From Schistocerca nitens (Eukaryota > Arthropoda > Insecta > Orthoptera > Acrididae), in NCBI RefSeq assembly GCF_023898315.1, contig NC_064615.1, forward strand, positions 1,188,187,413 to 1,188,251,412: a stretch of DNA of 64,000 nucleotides. The letters are read 5' to 3'. This document shows, one piece after another, positions 47,015 to 58,995 of the stretch (its first letter is position 1; every line of letters begins with the position of its first letter). A program made the translations under genes and the position numbers. Under the pieces are notes generated by a model, which worked only from the letters and a program-made list of their open reading frames with translations, made no database searches and was not told the DNA's origin.

Positions 47015-47480
47015 CCGTAAAACATCTAGGCGTAGCTATCCACAGCGACCTTAACTGGAACACCCATATAAAACAGATACTGGGAAAAGCAGACACCAAA
47101 CTCCAGATTCATCGAAAGAATCTTAAGGAAATGTAACTCATCCACGAAAGAAGTGGCTTATAAGGCGCTTGTTCGCCCGATTCTCGAGTATTGTTCATCC
47201 ATCTTGGATCCCTGTCAGGCAGGACTGATAGAGGAGATAGAGAACGTCCAACGAAGAGCGGCGCGTTTTGTCACTGGATCGTTTAGCTGGCGAGAGACGT
47301 TACGGAGATGTTGAACAAACTCCACTGGCAGACGTTACAAGAGAGACGTTATGCATCACGGAGAGATTTACTATTGAAATTTAGGGCCAGCACTTTTGAG
47401 GAGGAGTTGGACTATGGACTATATATTACTTCCCCCTCCCCCTCCCCAGAATTAGAGCCAATACAGAGGCTTACCGACAA
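47015..47480 (+). pseudogene. Jockey-like LINE reverse transcriptase C-terminal fragment
   Basis: Plus-strand pieces read VKHLGVAIHSDLNWNTHIKQ (about 47017-47076), then in shifted frames the arginine-rich segment around 47220-47280 and MLNKLHWQTLQERRYASRRD (47308 on). This is the standard segment after the palm of jockey-type elements. It is dead: two frameshifts and several stops. The same family has a smaller fragment at 32.2-32.4 kb. Confidence 0.72.
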
Positions 47481-50211
47481 TCACTCATTTGGAGGGATCA
47501 GATAGTGACACCGAAAGTACCCTCCGCCACAGACCACCGAGACCGTGCGGACAGTGTGGGAAGGCAGGCAGGGGCGACGCTCCACTCACTGCCCCTCAGC
47601 TGCCGACGAAGGCAATGTAAACCATTTCTTATTACCATATGTGTACTTCGGTTATTTCTTTTCTCTGTTTCCTATTTTCTTTCACTGTAAACTCTTCCTA
47701 GTCCTCTTTATTCCATCTATTTCGTAATTGACGTCGTTGAGCTCTCCTCTGAAATCCCTTAATGTTTTCCACGTAGGCCGGAAGTTGTCCTTTGCTTTCG
47801 TGCATCATTTTCTTCATCATGAGCAGTATACTTTATAATAGTGGCGGTCTCGTATATTATTTGGTGCTGACCGTCAGAGATACGCCTCTTTTGTTTCCTC
47901 TATCAATCAGCATTTGTTTGAACCCTGCATGTTATAATTATTTGTGCTAGAGTTCTCTTTCTTACCTGTTATCGGTAGTCACTAACAGGCTGTTCACTTC
48001 ATTTGTGGAACCATTCAGCGGACATTTCATTCTTTCTGTTAATCTCGATTGGTAGAGGAATGTAGATGATTCGTGTTCCTGAAATTTGTCCAGCTGACCG
48101 TGTACTACGAGTCTTCAGCTCGAGAAAAAAAAAGGCCTTTCGCGGAATAGTGGTCTGATCAACTACCTAGCAGCACAGTCAAGTTAAGAAAAACACGTGC
48201 TCCACAAATTGTAACAAGGAGAAGCAATAATAAGCTGGGCAGCTTAACTCTATCTTGTCGGACAGGCGAAAAAGGCGAGTGTTGCGACCAGATGAAACTA
48301 GAGTCGTTCAGTCGAAACTGTGTGTTCTGTGATGGGGATGGTTCATTTTTAACTACAACAGACGCAATATTAGTTCACTTCACTACACGAACGAATACAA
48401 ACATTTAGTTAACTATATACAGTTCTCTGCCACAGGAGAGTCACTGACCAAGAAAGCATTACTGGATGCGTACAATCACAAACCGTTCTCTCGGAGTACA
48501 ATGTTCCGCATTAACACGAGTGAATATGCCAGTGAGACAGTGGTCTGCTAGATTACTGCTGAAGCTGAGCTCACAAACCGGATCAGAGCTCTTCGTAGCT
48601 CGGTTCTACATTGCGGCCTCGTGTAGCGCCCGCCACCCGCACGCCGCTGATGGCTGCCGTATCGATTCTCGTCGCCGACTCGCGTGCGCCACCGCGGTCT
48701 GCGGAAGATACGACTCACGGACGAGCATGTCCACGGCATTCGTGGCAAGTACTGTCGGTCACGGACGGAAAATACACATCACCAGTAAAGAATGGAGGAA
48801 ACGGCTTTTTCTAAGCTATGATGCAGAGGTAGTTTAAAATTACATAAATTTGTTCTCAACCGGAACCTCGGTTTCAGAACGGGAGCGTTCTAGTACACAC
48901 GACCCTATCGGAGGCGCTGCAGCTCTGCGTCGCCCGGCCTTTAACTGACTTACCCGGCCATTGGCACCGAACCACTGACCAGTTTGACATCTGTTCATGT
49001 AATAAACTAGCGACAAAAAGGATCCTACGAGAGTATGGAGATCAACTCCCTGTTGCTCACCCTCTCAGCATCGAGTAAACATACGGGATAAGAGCAAGAT
49101 CGCGGAAAGCATCGGAAAAACAGAAGAAAAATTTTGTGACGATAGAAAGGAGGAGCAGTCGTGGAAGCCTGAGGTCGTTACTGCAAGAGGGGCTGCCGCA
49201 AATAATTTGGAAATGGGTGGGTGCGAAAGGTAATGTAGACGAAGCAAAAGAGTAAAGGTGCCACAAAATGATTTTAGTGCTAGAAAAAAAGTACATTTGT
49301 AGTGTTTCTCCAACAACTCTGGAGCCTATAAGATGTACACGGTAGCGTTTATGGTGCCATTAAACTTTCCACCGAAATTCAAGTTATATTGTCAATACCT
49401 TTCGACGCTTTTGTAGCAACACATTGTTGTGTGTTACGCAGATCCACTCGCCAGTCAGCAGTTGAGCATCGTAACAGCGAACAACTTACAGAGGCAGTGT
49501 TTCGCAAAGGCGCCAACTTGCACGGGGATAGACGGTGCTCGGCATCTCACAGTCGACATCCGGCACGGAGTGAGAACGAAGCTTCGGCGGCAAAACAGGG
49601 CTCGTTTTGTGGCCGTTAATTCTGGGGGAACGCAGGCTGCAGATGCAGCAGGACGGGGGGCGGCATAAAGCGTAACAACCCGCCGTAGCAAAACATCCGC
49701 AGCCGCTGCCGGTGCCCGGTTCAGCGCAATAACCTTCTCGGCTGGACGAGGCGCTAATTTCAATCGGAGCGCTTCCGACGAACAAGAAACATTAAGATGC
49801 GACGGCTGTAAATAAACACCTCACGAGTCCTTTACTAGCTACGAACCTGTCTCTAATTTGATCCAAAATTTTTATCAGTCGCGGTGTGCTCTGTTCTCGC
49901 ACTCGTAACACGAAATGCGAGGGAAGATACGGAGCTTACGAGATTCGTTTTGCGAGGCGAAGGCGTGCGTGTGCGCGCCGCTGGACAGGTGAGACGGACT
50001 GCAACGTGACGTCGATAGCGCGGTCGTTATAGTCTGTCGGCAAACTGAAGAGAGAGCGAGCGAGCGAGTGCCCACTCTGCCAACCCAGCTACGTCGCAAG
50101 GCGCTTCTACAGGCTGTTTCACAACGCAGTGCCGGCCCTGCCGTGGCGCGCGCTTTAAATCTGTGGCGACGCCCTGTACATCTCGGCTGTGTTTATTTTT
50201 ATACAAATGCG
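47481..50211. other. Unassigned intergenic DNA
   Basis: No recognisable gene or dispersed repeat. GC-rich patches near 48600-48760 and 49440-49770 give overlapping chance frames on both strands. Confidence 0.4.
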
Positions 50212-51655
50212 TTAAGGGGATACGGAATCGGATTTTGGGTTAAAAAATCGAATTTTTTTTTATTGGCGTATTATATTCTGCCATGTTTCCTCTTTAAAAT
50301 GACGTATCATACATAGCTCTACTACAATTATAACTATTTTATTTTTATATATTTGTGAGATCGGGTATTGCTCTTCACAGTGGTATAATGTTCGCTATGT
50401 CAAATATCTGGGAGATGGTGACTCTAAAGCATTCAAAGAAGTTTTGGAAAGCAAACCATATGGGAACAGTGTAAATATAAGCAAACTTGAATGTATAGGA
50501 CATGTGCAGAAGAGAATGGGTGCCAGGCTGAGAAGGTTAAAATCAGTTATGAAAGGGAAAAAACTAGATGATGGGAAAACCTTGGATGGCAGAGGAAGAT
50601 TGACTGATTCCATAATAGACCACATTCAGAACTGCTATGGCCTTGCAATCAGGCAAAATACAGGCAATCTTGAAGAAATGAGGAGAGCTATATGGGCTTT
50701 ATATTTCCACACCGCATCCACGGATGAGCATCCACAACATGGTTTGTGCCCCAAAGGTGAAAACAGCTGGTGTAAATACAATAGGGGACTAACAACAGGA
50801 GAGAAATACATTCACCACCACAGTCTACCATCAGCCATCATGGCAGAAATAAAGCCCATTTTCAGAGATCTGGCTGACAGAAGTCTTCTGATGAAATGTC
50901 TTCACGGAAAAACGCAGAACCCCAACGAGTGCTTGAATAGTGTGATATGGCATCGTCTCCCAAAAACAGTGTTTGTCGGAATTAATACACTACATTTTGG
51001 TGTGTATGATGCTGTGGCAACCTTCAATCTTGGAAATATAACTAAATGCCAGGTCCTTCAAAAGTTGGGTATGTGTGTTGGTTCCCGTACGGTACGTGCT
51101 ATGTTCTTTTTAGATCAGCACAGACTAAGGCATGCTGATAATATAATCAAGACATTAGTGAAAAAAGCAAGACAGGTGCAGAGGGGTGCCAAAAGAAGAC
51201 TTGAAGATGATTATGAAGACTGTGAAGGGGGTATTAGCTACGGATCAGGAATGTTTTAATCTTCTTTCTCCGTTTCCCGTAAGTTTACTTTTTACTTCAT
51301 CTAGGAACATTATCTCAGGTACTGGTCAACCTAGAAGTCTGAAATTTTTATGACGTAGTGACATAGGTCCCTATTACATACTGAAACAACGATTTTTTAA
51401 TTACTTGATTTACAAAAGACTTAGGGGTGATAGTCTAGTAAAAAGCGATGGAAAAAATTTACTTAAAAATAAATGTACAATATCTCTGTAAGAAAATACT
51501 TTGACAATAAACTGTTGTTTCAGTATTGTTGTAACATATGAATGCACATACAGTAAAATTTTTACCTCTCTGTCTCCAGTAGTTTGTGAGAAAATGTTCC
51601 CTATAGTAGGCATATATTAACATTGCGGGGATAGGTGATTCCGTATCCCCTTAAG
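50212..51655 (+). mobile_element. DNA transposon with TIRs, TTAA ends and Mutator-type transposase remnant
   Basis: The left end ttaaggggatacggaatc (50212) mirrors the right end gattccgtatccccttaa (ending 51655). The inverted repeat is ggggatacggaatc, with TTAA outside it on both sides. No longer direct repeat is seen beyond TTAA (gcg on the left, gac on the right). Between them lies the C-terminal part of a transposase. At 1.44 kb it is shorter than a full Mutator-type element, so it is probably an internally deleted copy. Confidence 0.82.
50381..51259 (+). pseudogene. Mutator-type transposase, C-terminal part
   Basis: The frame is open upstream of 50381 and runs to a stop after 51259. It reads YVKYLGDGDSKAFK (from about 50396), where the DGDS Asp resembles a catalytic acid of this family. 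Next come ECIGHVQKRMGARLRRLK (50489 on) and HTASTDEHPQHGLCPKGENS (about 50711), then a Trp-Cys pair. LHGKTQNPNECLN (about 50900) and a Lys/Arg-rich C-terminus follow, ending YGSGMF. This matches the insect 'Mutator-like transposase domain' proteins I know. No ATG is evident near the start and the N-terminal half is missing, so I treat it as a fragment, though this part contains no stop. Confidence 0.75.
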
Positions 51656-54498
51656 ACCATAAGGAATACAAAAAAAAATCGATAGCTTTTTCCGAAACAC
51701 AACATTATAGAATAAATAATATTAACATAATAACGGAAGTCAGGATTCTACTACAAACATACAACCAAATGCTTGTTCATCTGAATGTATGCTCCTCTAT
51801 TCCTATTCGTAAAACGAACCCCATATAATTTAATCAGTCTGTAGATTTTAAGGCTTGTTCTTACTTTGTGTTCCTATTAAAAGGTAGAAGTTTTCTTTGA
51901 AGGACTGCATTGAAACTTAAAAATTCTTGCAACACGAAGAGTGTTTTTAAAGTAAGCAGAAATTTATAATTTTATGTGTTGTATTAGTCAGATCTGTACT
52001 ACTTTTTTGTCACTGTCTTCATAAACATGCCTCAAAAGTATGTGTAGAACGTCATCCATATTGGGTAGTTAGTCTGTTGTCAGCTGGTTACATGTGTTTT
52101 GGTAGCATCAACGTTTATTTGTTTTGTATAAAATTAAATTAGAGAATCTGTACTGCATTTTGTTATAAGCACGGAATAAAATGTATGAAATTTTTAGAAA
52201 TGTTAAATATTCCTTTTGGTAAGCCTGTTACGGATAAACCAAGGGAAGACAAGTGGTACAAACATTTCAAACCAGGCCTTTAAGGACAGCGGTTTTACAA
52301 GCATGGATGAGATTAAAAATGCACAGTTAAGAGACCTATAAACTATCCCGAAGAAACAATTCCTAAAGTGTTTCGGGAATTGGAAAAAGCACTGGCATAA
52401 GTGTATAGTATGTAATGAGGAATATTTTGAAGTGCTGTAGATTAAGAAATAAAGTTCTAACCAAAAACTAAAAATTAATATGCGAACGTACCTCGTATGT
52501 CAAGCTTTTTGCTTAGAAGTCCAGAATCAGTGTACTTGTTTCGAAGGAAATTTCACCAGTGTTTAGAATAGCTATTGCGCACATGTTTTAAGCACTGTGT
52601 CTTAGAATCAAGTGAATAGTGACCGAGATAGAGATTTAGTGTTCCATAAGCATCAAAGGTTTTACGTGATTTTGAAACTGTCTATATTTAGGGGTTTCCT
52701 CCCGAAATTATTAGTTTTACTTCGTGGCGATTCCAGTAAACCATGCGGCTTATTTTTGCGTTCCTTCCTCATGCGTCCTATTGGGCAAGGCTGACGTTTG
52801 CATAAATTACAGCCCTTTGATTGGGACTGGTAATATTAGCCAACAGTTCTTCTTGGGTCGCCTCTTTAATACACGCTGTAATAACATTAGAAACGATCGA
52901 ACGCTCGTTACTCCACAAGTACCTCCTCTTCTTAGTATTCTGCACATTTTCTTGCAATGCTAGACTATTATCCATCACTTTCGGATATCGAAGTATATCA
53001 ATAAGTACAGAAAGTTAACTCACTGACACTGGCAACTAAGATCCCACGAACAGAAACGATGTATATCAGTGCACGCCGATCCGCACCGCTAGACAGATAA
53101 CACGCAACAGATTTTTGGTGTCCCTGTAGGCCGGTGGCAGCGTTCTTCCGGGAAAGGCCACTTCCCCCACCAAAAGCGCTGCTCGCTATTGAGTTTACAG
53201 ACCACAGTGAGCAGCACCCGCCCACTGCAGCCGTGGCAAGTCCGGCCGGCACCGCGGGAACACAGGGACGTCGACCGAAGCAGAGGACCGCCAGCGCCAG
53301 CGCCAGCGCCGGTCCAGTGCAAGCCTCACCCCTCACCTACGCCCGCCTCCCGAGTACGTCGCGAAGAATTCTGTCCACATTCTGAGCCACGATTTCTCTC
53401 TCAGACCTTGTTGGCCTCGAATAATTTTTAATAAATAAATCATCTCTGTGACCGGCCGCGTTTTACGCAGCTTATTTCTCTCGTTCTTCCGACCACCGCG
53501 ATATTGTTTTCCTCGCTATTCTGAAATTCTAAACCTAAGCCAACGGCCGTCAGTCGTTCTCAGTGCAAGACACGCCTGTACAACTGCCCTGCTTGCTTCC
53601 TGACCGACGAGGTTGTCGTTTGTATAACCCTAAAATTGGTGTACGCACCGAAATGGCTGCAGTAAGCAGAACTGCGAACACCTTTTTCGAAAATTTCGCT
53701 TCCATTTGTTTTCAGATTTGACTGAACAGTTTCATCCAGGAAAGGATAAATATGAGTACTAATCATCGCCAGTCAGCCAGCTAAGGACGGTTTGCTGCCG
53801 TTTTATTTCAGCAAAAATTAGGAAACTGCACTGGTCATGACATACTGCACGCTCATTGTTAGATTTCCTAGCAGAATAATAAAATCTGCCTGTGATATTC
53901 GTGTAAAATTTACTATACCTTTTCTAGAAGGATTTAAAAATGGGGGATGCTAAATAGCGTGGTCTTCAGCGACTTTTCTCAATATCGTGTAGTTTGTTTT
54001 ACTTACTTCATTTTTCCATGTACTCTTTGCGTACTTCTTTTATAATAGTAAACGCAGGACTCAAGAGTGAAGAAATGCGTTCACACGTAGTGCTGGTGGT
54101 TCGTACTTACTTATCTCTGGCAGCCAGCGGCCGCTGCCCGCCCGAGTGCCGACTTACCTTCCCAGCGGTCAACGGCAAACGTTCCCCTGCTGCCCAGGGA
54201 TGTCGTGTAAACTGTCTCGCTTACCTGCAACAACAGAGAGAACACTGCGTTACACAAGCACCTCGCGATCGGATCAGAAACTTTCAACAAGACAATTAAA
54301 TGGTTTGCTCTTAGAGAAATAGTCTAATTCAATATTAGCTCAATCTACACTGAGCACACTTAGTAGTCATACAGTTTCAATAATGTATTCAACATCCTCA
54401 TTCTGGCTGTATCATACAAGCAGAAATTATAAAGAAAACGAAAAACGAGCCGAAGCAATCCACCACAATAGGAATGCATAGAAAACAACAATCTGTGT

Positions 54499-54500
<2 letters not shown>
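51656..54500. other. Unassigned intergenic DNA
   Basis: AT-rich to about 52990 with no long frame. A GC-rich stretch at 53100-53380 includes (gccagc)n-like units at 53286-53312 and overlapping chance frames. No recognisable gene. Confidence 0.4.

Positions 54501-54570
<70 letters not shown>
54501..54570. repeat. (AT)35 microsatellite
   Basis: About 70 bp of perfect AT dinucleotides, ending directly at the start of the mariner-like element. Confidence 0.97.
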
Positions 54571-54573
<3 letters not shown>

Positions 54574-54576
<3 letters not shown>

Positions 54577-55222
54577 GGTGGTCCATTGATAGTGGCTGGG
54601 CAAAATATCTCACGAAAATAAGCATCAAACGAAAAAACTACAAAGAACGAAACTCGTCTAGCTTGAAGGGGGAAAATCAGATGGCGCTATGGTTGGCCCG
54701 CTAGATGGCGCTGCCATAGGTCAAATGGATATCAACTGCGTTATTTTTTCAATAGGAACCCCTGTTTTTATTACACATTCGTGTAGTACGTAAACAAATA
54801 TGAATGTTTCAGTAGGACCACTATTTTCGCTTTGTGATAGATGGCGCTGTAATAGTCACAAACGTATAAGTACGTGGTATCACGTAACATTCCGGCAGTG
54901 CGGATGGTATTTGCTTCGTGATACATTACCCGTGTTAAAATGGACGGTTTACCAACTGCGGAAAAGGTCGATACCGTGTTGACGTATGGCTATTGTGATC
55001 AAAACGCCCAACTGGCGGGTGCTGTGTATGCTGCTCGGTATCCTGGACGACATCATCCAAGTGTGTGGACCGTTCGCCGGATAGTTACGTTATTTAAGGA
55101 AACAGGAAGTGTTCAGCCACATGTGAAACGTAAACCACGACCTGCAACAAATGATCAGCCCAAGTAGGTGTTTTAGCTGCTGTCGCGGCTAATCCGCACA
55201 CCAGTAGCAGACAAACTGCGCT
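54574..55222 (+). mobile_element. Mariner-like transposon fragment with HTH (DUF4817-type) transposase start
   Basis: The left terminus cagggtggtccattgatag is one I recognise as a common locust transposon end. From the ATG at 54940 the frame reads MDGLPTAEKVDTVLTYGYCD, with the helix-turn-helix core (NAQLAGAVYAARYP, WTVRRIVTLFKETGSVQ) to a stop at 55167. The next segment, to about 55222, continues in another frame (AAVAANPHTSSRQT). The catalytic domain is absent, so it is a truncated copy. Its left end lies in the TA-rich microsatellite. Confidence 0.78.
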
Positions 55223-55590
55223 GCATCTTTGCCGACCGGCGTGCTGGCGACAGCTCACGGCGACACAGTAATTCTTATTGGAGAATCTGGCCGATCTTGT
55301 TAGTGACAATGGTACTACAAATCTCAGCGAAAATGGCACCCTCCTTAGCAAGAAGAATTTAAGTATGTTTCATCCATTACAGGACCGTTTTGTATTAACA
55401 ATATGGTTGTTAAAGTCTATGAGCAAGTGAGTATTGGGCCAAGGGTGATTCTGCACCACTCTGCATTGTTACCAGATGTATCCAAGACGGTGGCGATGAC
55501 GTCATTCAAGATGGCGGCATGCAGACGTGGCAACAGCGCACGACATCATACAAGATGGCGTCCATGACGTCATTCAGTTTGAATTTTAGC
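55223..55590. other. Unassigned junction sequence
   Basis: Between the mariner fragment and the Maverick-like relic. Contains repeated caagatggcg and atgacgtcattca words (about 55480-55580). No gene seen. Confidence 0.4.
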
Positions 55591-56644
55591 ACAAAAATGC
55601 CATGCCCCCCTCCCCCAGAAAAATGGCGGGAGGTTCAAATGCCAAGAGGATAATGCACCACACCAAGGTTATCTCTAGTAAGCAAAGAAAATCGCGGGAA
55701 GATAGGTTACTTGGGCTAACCCAAGTCACTCGACCACATCCTCTTATGAACTGGCACCTCAGAGGAAGAAGAAGAAGAAGAATCAACATGAAGTGTCAAC
55801 AACAGTCACACTCCAGCACAGTCATGAACAGGTTTAAATGTAAAAGTAAGTATTTAGCCTTGTTACTATTATTATTCAAAGTTTTCACCTATTGTCATAT
55901 CTAATGCTTGCTCGTCCTTTTTTCAACACGGTCGAGCACCAACATGCCTAGCTCTGCTGACACGTCCGGACCTGTAGCAACCTCACCTGCCATCTCGTAG
56001 AGACCTACAGCAACAGCCTCCAGCACGTCTGAACTAGTAGCGGTCACACGGGATCTTGTAGCGCACTTAGACCACTTGCTGGATCAGGACAAGGAGTTGC
56101 TGCTGTCCGTCCCACTCATCGATTTGTGTGATGAGGACACACAATCGACCCCCGACACATCAAATGCTGTCGCTGGCGGTGTTAAACAACAAGATGGAGG
56201 TCAGTACTGGTCATCAACATATGACCCATCCCAGCAGAACATCCCTGTGATAGCGCACCACAGAATGCAGATACTGTGGATAAGAAGAAGGCGTCGAGTG
56301 CACTTACGCTTTTCACCTCACAATACAATTTAATTCCCATTGGATCCAAACGTGTGAACATTTCTATAGAAGCGCATCATGTCTGGGGGTTGCATGCTAG
56401 AATAGAGATTGAAAATGTATCCAAATGTGTTAAAGTGCTAATTTCCGATTTCGGGTGGGATGGAATAGGTGGGGCAGAGCTCTACATCAATTAGCAGATG
56501 ACTATGGAATATTATCAAACTCGTTCTCCCCCAGACATTCGCCTTACTGGTGTGACACTTTCTATTACAACAGTGCATGGTGACTGTGCATTATGCGTGA
56601 AGTAGGGTGACAACTGTGTTCATCTAAGACATCCATCAATTATG

Positions 56645-56895
56645 GTGGTGGTGGTTAGTGTTTAACGTCCCGTCGGCAACGAGGTCGTTAGAGACGGAGC
56701 GCAAGCTCGGGTTAGGGAAGGATTGGGAAAAAAATCGGCCGTGCCATTTCAAAGGAACCATCCCGGCATTTGCCTGAAACGATTTAGGGAAATCACGGAA
56801 AACCTAAATCAGGATGGCAGGAGACGGGATTGAACCGTCGTCCTCCCGAATGCGAGTCCAGTGTGCTAACCACTGCGCCACCTCGCTCGGTCCCC
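56645..56895 (-). mobile_element. SINE-B
   Basis: Minus-strand copy of the family at 20292-20526, with the head at the right (gattgaaccg as the B box) and gtgttaa-containing tail at the left. A 9-bp duplication tcaattatg at 56636-56644 and 56896-56904. Confidence 0.9.
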
Positions 56896-56998
56896 TCAAT
56901 TATGAAGTTACACAATCTGGACTCTGCCATACGTCTTGCACTGGGCAGACTGAATCGTTGGTTGCGCAGCATAGACTCTGCATACAATGATGTTGTAA

Positions 56999-57187
56999 TA
57001 ATGGCTCTGAGCACTATGAGACTTAACTACTGAGGTCATCAGTCCCCTAGAACTTAGAACTACTTAAACCTAACTAACCTAAGGACATCACACACATCCA
57101 TGCCCGAGGCAGGATTCGAACCTGCGACCGTAGCGGTCACGCGGTTCCAAACTGACGCGCTTAGAACCGCACGGCCACACCGGCCGG
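56999..57187 (-). mobile_element. SINE-A
   Basis: Minus-strand full-length copy with a slightly shortened tail. A perfect 13-bp duplication aatgatgttgtaa at 56986-56998 and 57189-57201. It lies only about 100 bp from the SINE-B insertion. Confidence 0.93.
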
Positions 57188-57571
57188 CAATGATGTTGTA
57201 AACTCCCTTCGTGTGCATAGTATGCATGTTGACGATCTTAAGCAACACCTTTGTTCGCACATGAAGCCCAAACCTAATGACAAACACATGAAATGTGAGT
57301 GTGAAAAACCTGAGTACTGTGAGTGATCTATCGGCATGAGTGAGATATGTGCTGAATTTATTGCTTGCGAAAAAGCTTTATTTGGTAAATACTGTACATG
57401 TGCGAAAAAGTAGAAGATAAATACAGATTCTAATGATAGTCCTGAAATACTACACCCTATGTATGATTTTTAAATAAATAATCTATTTATAATCTCAAAC
57501 GGTGTTTGTGTTTTATTTCATACCTCTCTCTCATTATAATCACAGTATTACAATTTTTTTTTTCAATGCTA

Positions 57572-58993
57572 CACTCCTGGAAATGGAAAAAAGAACACAT
57601 TGACACCGGTGTGTCAGACCCACCATACTTGCTCCGGACACTGCGAGAGGGCTGTACAAGCAATGATCACACGCACGGCACAGCGGACACACCAGGAACC
57701 GCGGTGTTCGCTGTCGAATGGCGCTAGCTGCGCAGCATTTGTGCACCGCCGCCGTCAGTGTCAGCCAGTTTGCCGTGGCATACGGAGCTCCATCGCAGTC
57801 TTTAACACTGGTAGCATGCCGCGACAGCGTGGACGTGAACCGTATGTGCAGTTGACGGACTTTGAGCGAGGGCGTATAGTGGGCATGCGGGAGGCCGGGT
57901 GGACGTACCGCCGAATTGCTCAACACGTGGGGCGTGAGGTCTCTACAGTACATCGATGTTGTCGCCAGTGGTCGGCGGAAGGTGCACGTGCCCGTCGACC
58001 TGGGACCGGACCGCAGCGACGCACGGATGCACGCCAAGACCGTAGGATCCTACGCAGTGCCGTAGGGGACCGCACCGCCACTTCCCAGCAAATTATGGAC
58101 ACTGTTGCTCCTGGGGTATCGGCGAGGACCATTCGCAACCGTCTCCTTGAAGCTGGGTTACGGTCCCGCACACCGTTAGGCCGTCTTCCGCTCACGCCCC
58201 AACATCGTGCAGCCCGCCTCCAGTGGTGTCGCGACAGGCGTGAATGGAGGGACGAATGGAGACGTGTCGTCTTCAGCGATGAGAGTCGCTTCTGCCTTGG
58301 TGCCAATGATGGTCGTATGCGTGTTTGGCGCCGTGCAGGTGAGCGCCACAATCAGGACTGCATACGACCGAGGCACACAGGGCCAACACCCGGCATCATG
58401 GTGTGGGGAGCGATCTCCTACACTGGCCGTACACCACTGGTGATCGTCGAGGGGACACTGAATAGTGCACGGTACATCCAAACCGTCATCGAACCCATCG
58501 TTCTACCATTCCTAGACCGGCAAGGGAACTTGCTGTTCCAACAGGACAATGCACGTCCGCATGTATCCCGTGCCACCCAACGTGCTCTAGAAGGTGTAAG
58601 TCAACTACCCTGGCCAGCAAGATCTCCGGATCTGTCCCCCATTGAGCATGTTTGGGACTGGATGAAGCGTCGTCTCACGCGGTCTGCACGTCCAGCACGA
58701 ACGCTGGTCCAACTGAGGCGCCAGGTGGAAATGGCATGGCAAGCCGTTCCACAGGACTACATCCAGCATCTCTACGATCGTCTCCATGGGAGAATAGCAG
58801 CCTGCATTGCTGCGAAAGGTGGATATACACTGTACTAGTGCCGACATTGTGCATGCTCTGTTGCCTGTGTCTATGTGCCTGTGGTTCTGTCAGTGTGATC
58901 ATGTGATGTATCTGACCCCAGGAATGTGTCAATAAAGTTTCCCCTTCCTGGGACAATGAATTCACGGTGTTCTTATTTCAATTTCCAGGAGTG
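57572..58993 (+). mobile_element. Tc1-like transposon, complete
   Basis: Terminal inverted repeats of 27 bp begin cactcctggaaat at 57572 and mirror at 58967-58993 with two mismatches. TA dinucleotides flank both ends (57570-57571 and 58994-58995), the Tc1/mariner target duplication. One intact transposase lies inside, followed by aataaa at 58931-58936. It sits within the Maverick-like relic. Complete structure and open frame suggest it is young. Confidence 0.95.
57816..58838 (+). CDS. Tc1-like transposase, 340 residues
   Basis: Cuts the element out and reinserts it at TA sites; acts in the nucleus. The frame is open from 57600, but I choose the ATG at 57816 (MPRQRGREPYVQLTDFERGR) because 340 residues is the usual Tc1 length and the HTH starts right after. 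A first helix-turn-helix spans about residues 13-52, a second about 93-137. The DDE acids are Asp155 (in FSDES), Asp244 (in QQDNARPH) and Glu277 (in SPIEHVW). Asp244 and Glu277 have 32 intervening residues; Tc1 elements normally have 34. No stops or frameshifts. Whether the shorter spacing allows activity is unknown. Confidence 0.92.
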   Translation: MPRQRGREPYVQLTDFERGRIVGMREAGWTYRRIAQHVGREVSTVHRCCRQWSAEGARARRPGTGPQRRTDARQDRRILRSAVGDRTATSQQIMDTVAPGVSARTIRNRLLEAGLRSRTPLGRLPLTPQHRAARLQWCRDRREWRDEWRRVVFSDESRFCLGANDGRMRVWRRAGERHNQDCIRPRHTGPTPGIMVWGAISYTGRTPLVIVEGTLNSARYIQTVIEPIVLPFLDRQGNLLFQQDNARPHVSRATQRALEGVSQLPWPARSPDLSPIEHVWDWMKRRLTRSARPARTLVQLRRQVEMAWQAVPQDYIQHLYDRLHGRIAACIAAKGGYTLY

Positions 58994-58995
58994 TA

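Larger units (their letters stand above)
56050..57330 (+). pseudogene. Unrecognised ORFs of the Maverick-like relic, split by two SINEs
   Basis: Frames in order: a stretch with HLLDQDKELLLSVPLIDLCD (about 56085), then from 56276 a frame with SSALTLFTSQYNLIPIG and VKVLISDFGWDGIGG to a stop at 56494. Shifted pieces with DIRLTGVTLSITTVHGDCAL (about 56530-56600) follow. The sequence picks up after SINE-B as SIMKLHNLDSAIRLALGRLN (about 56900) and after SINE-A as a Cys-rich end. The two SINEs have clear duplications, so the pieces were one continuous stretch. I do not recognise the protein. Confidence 0.5.

Noticed and set aside
52612-53018. Cluster of short frames of 60-80 codons
   Set aside because: Several overlapping frames on both strands with no motif; shadows of each other.
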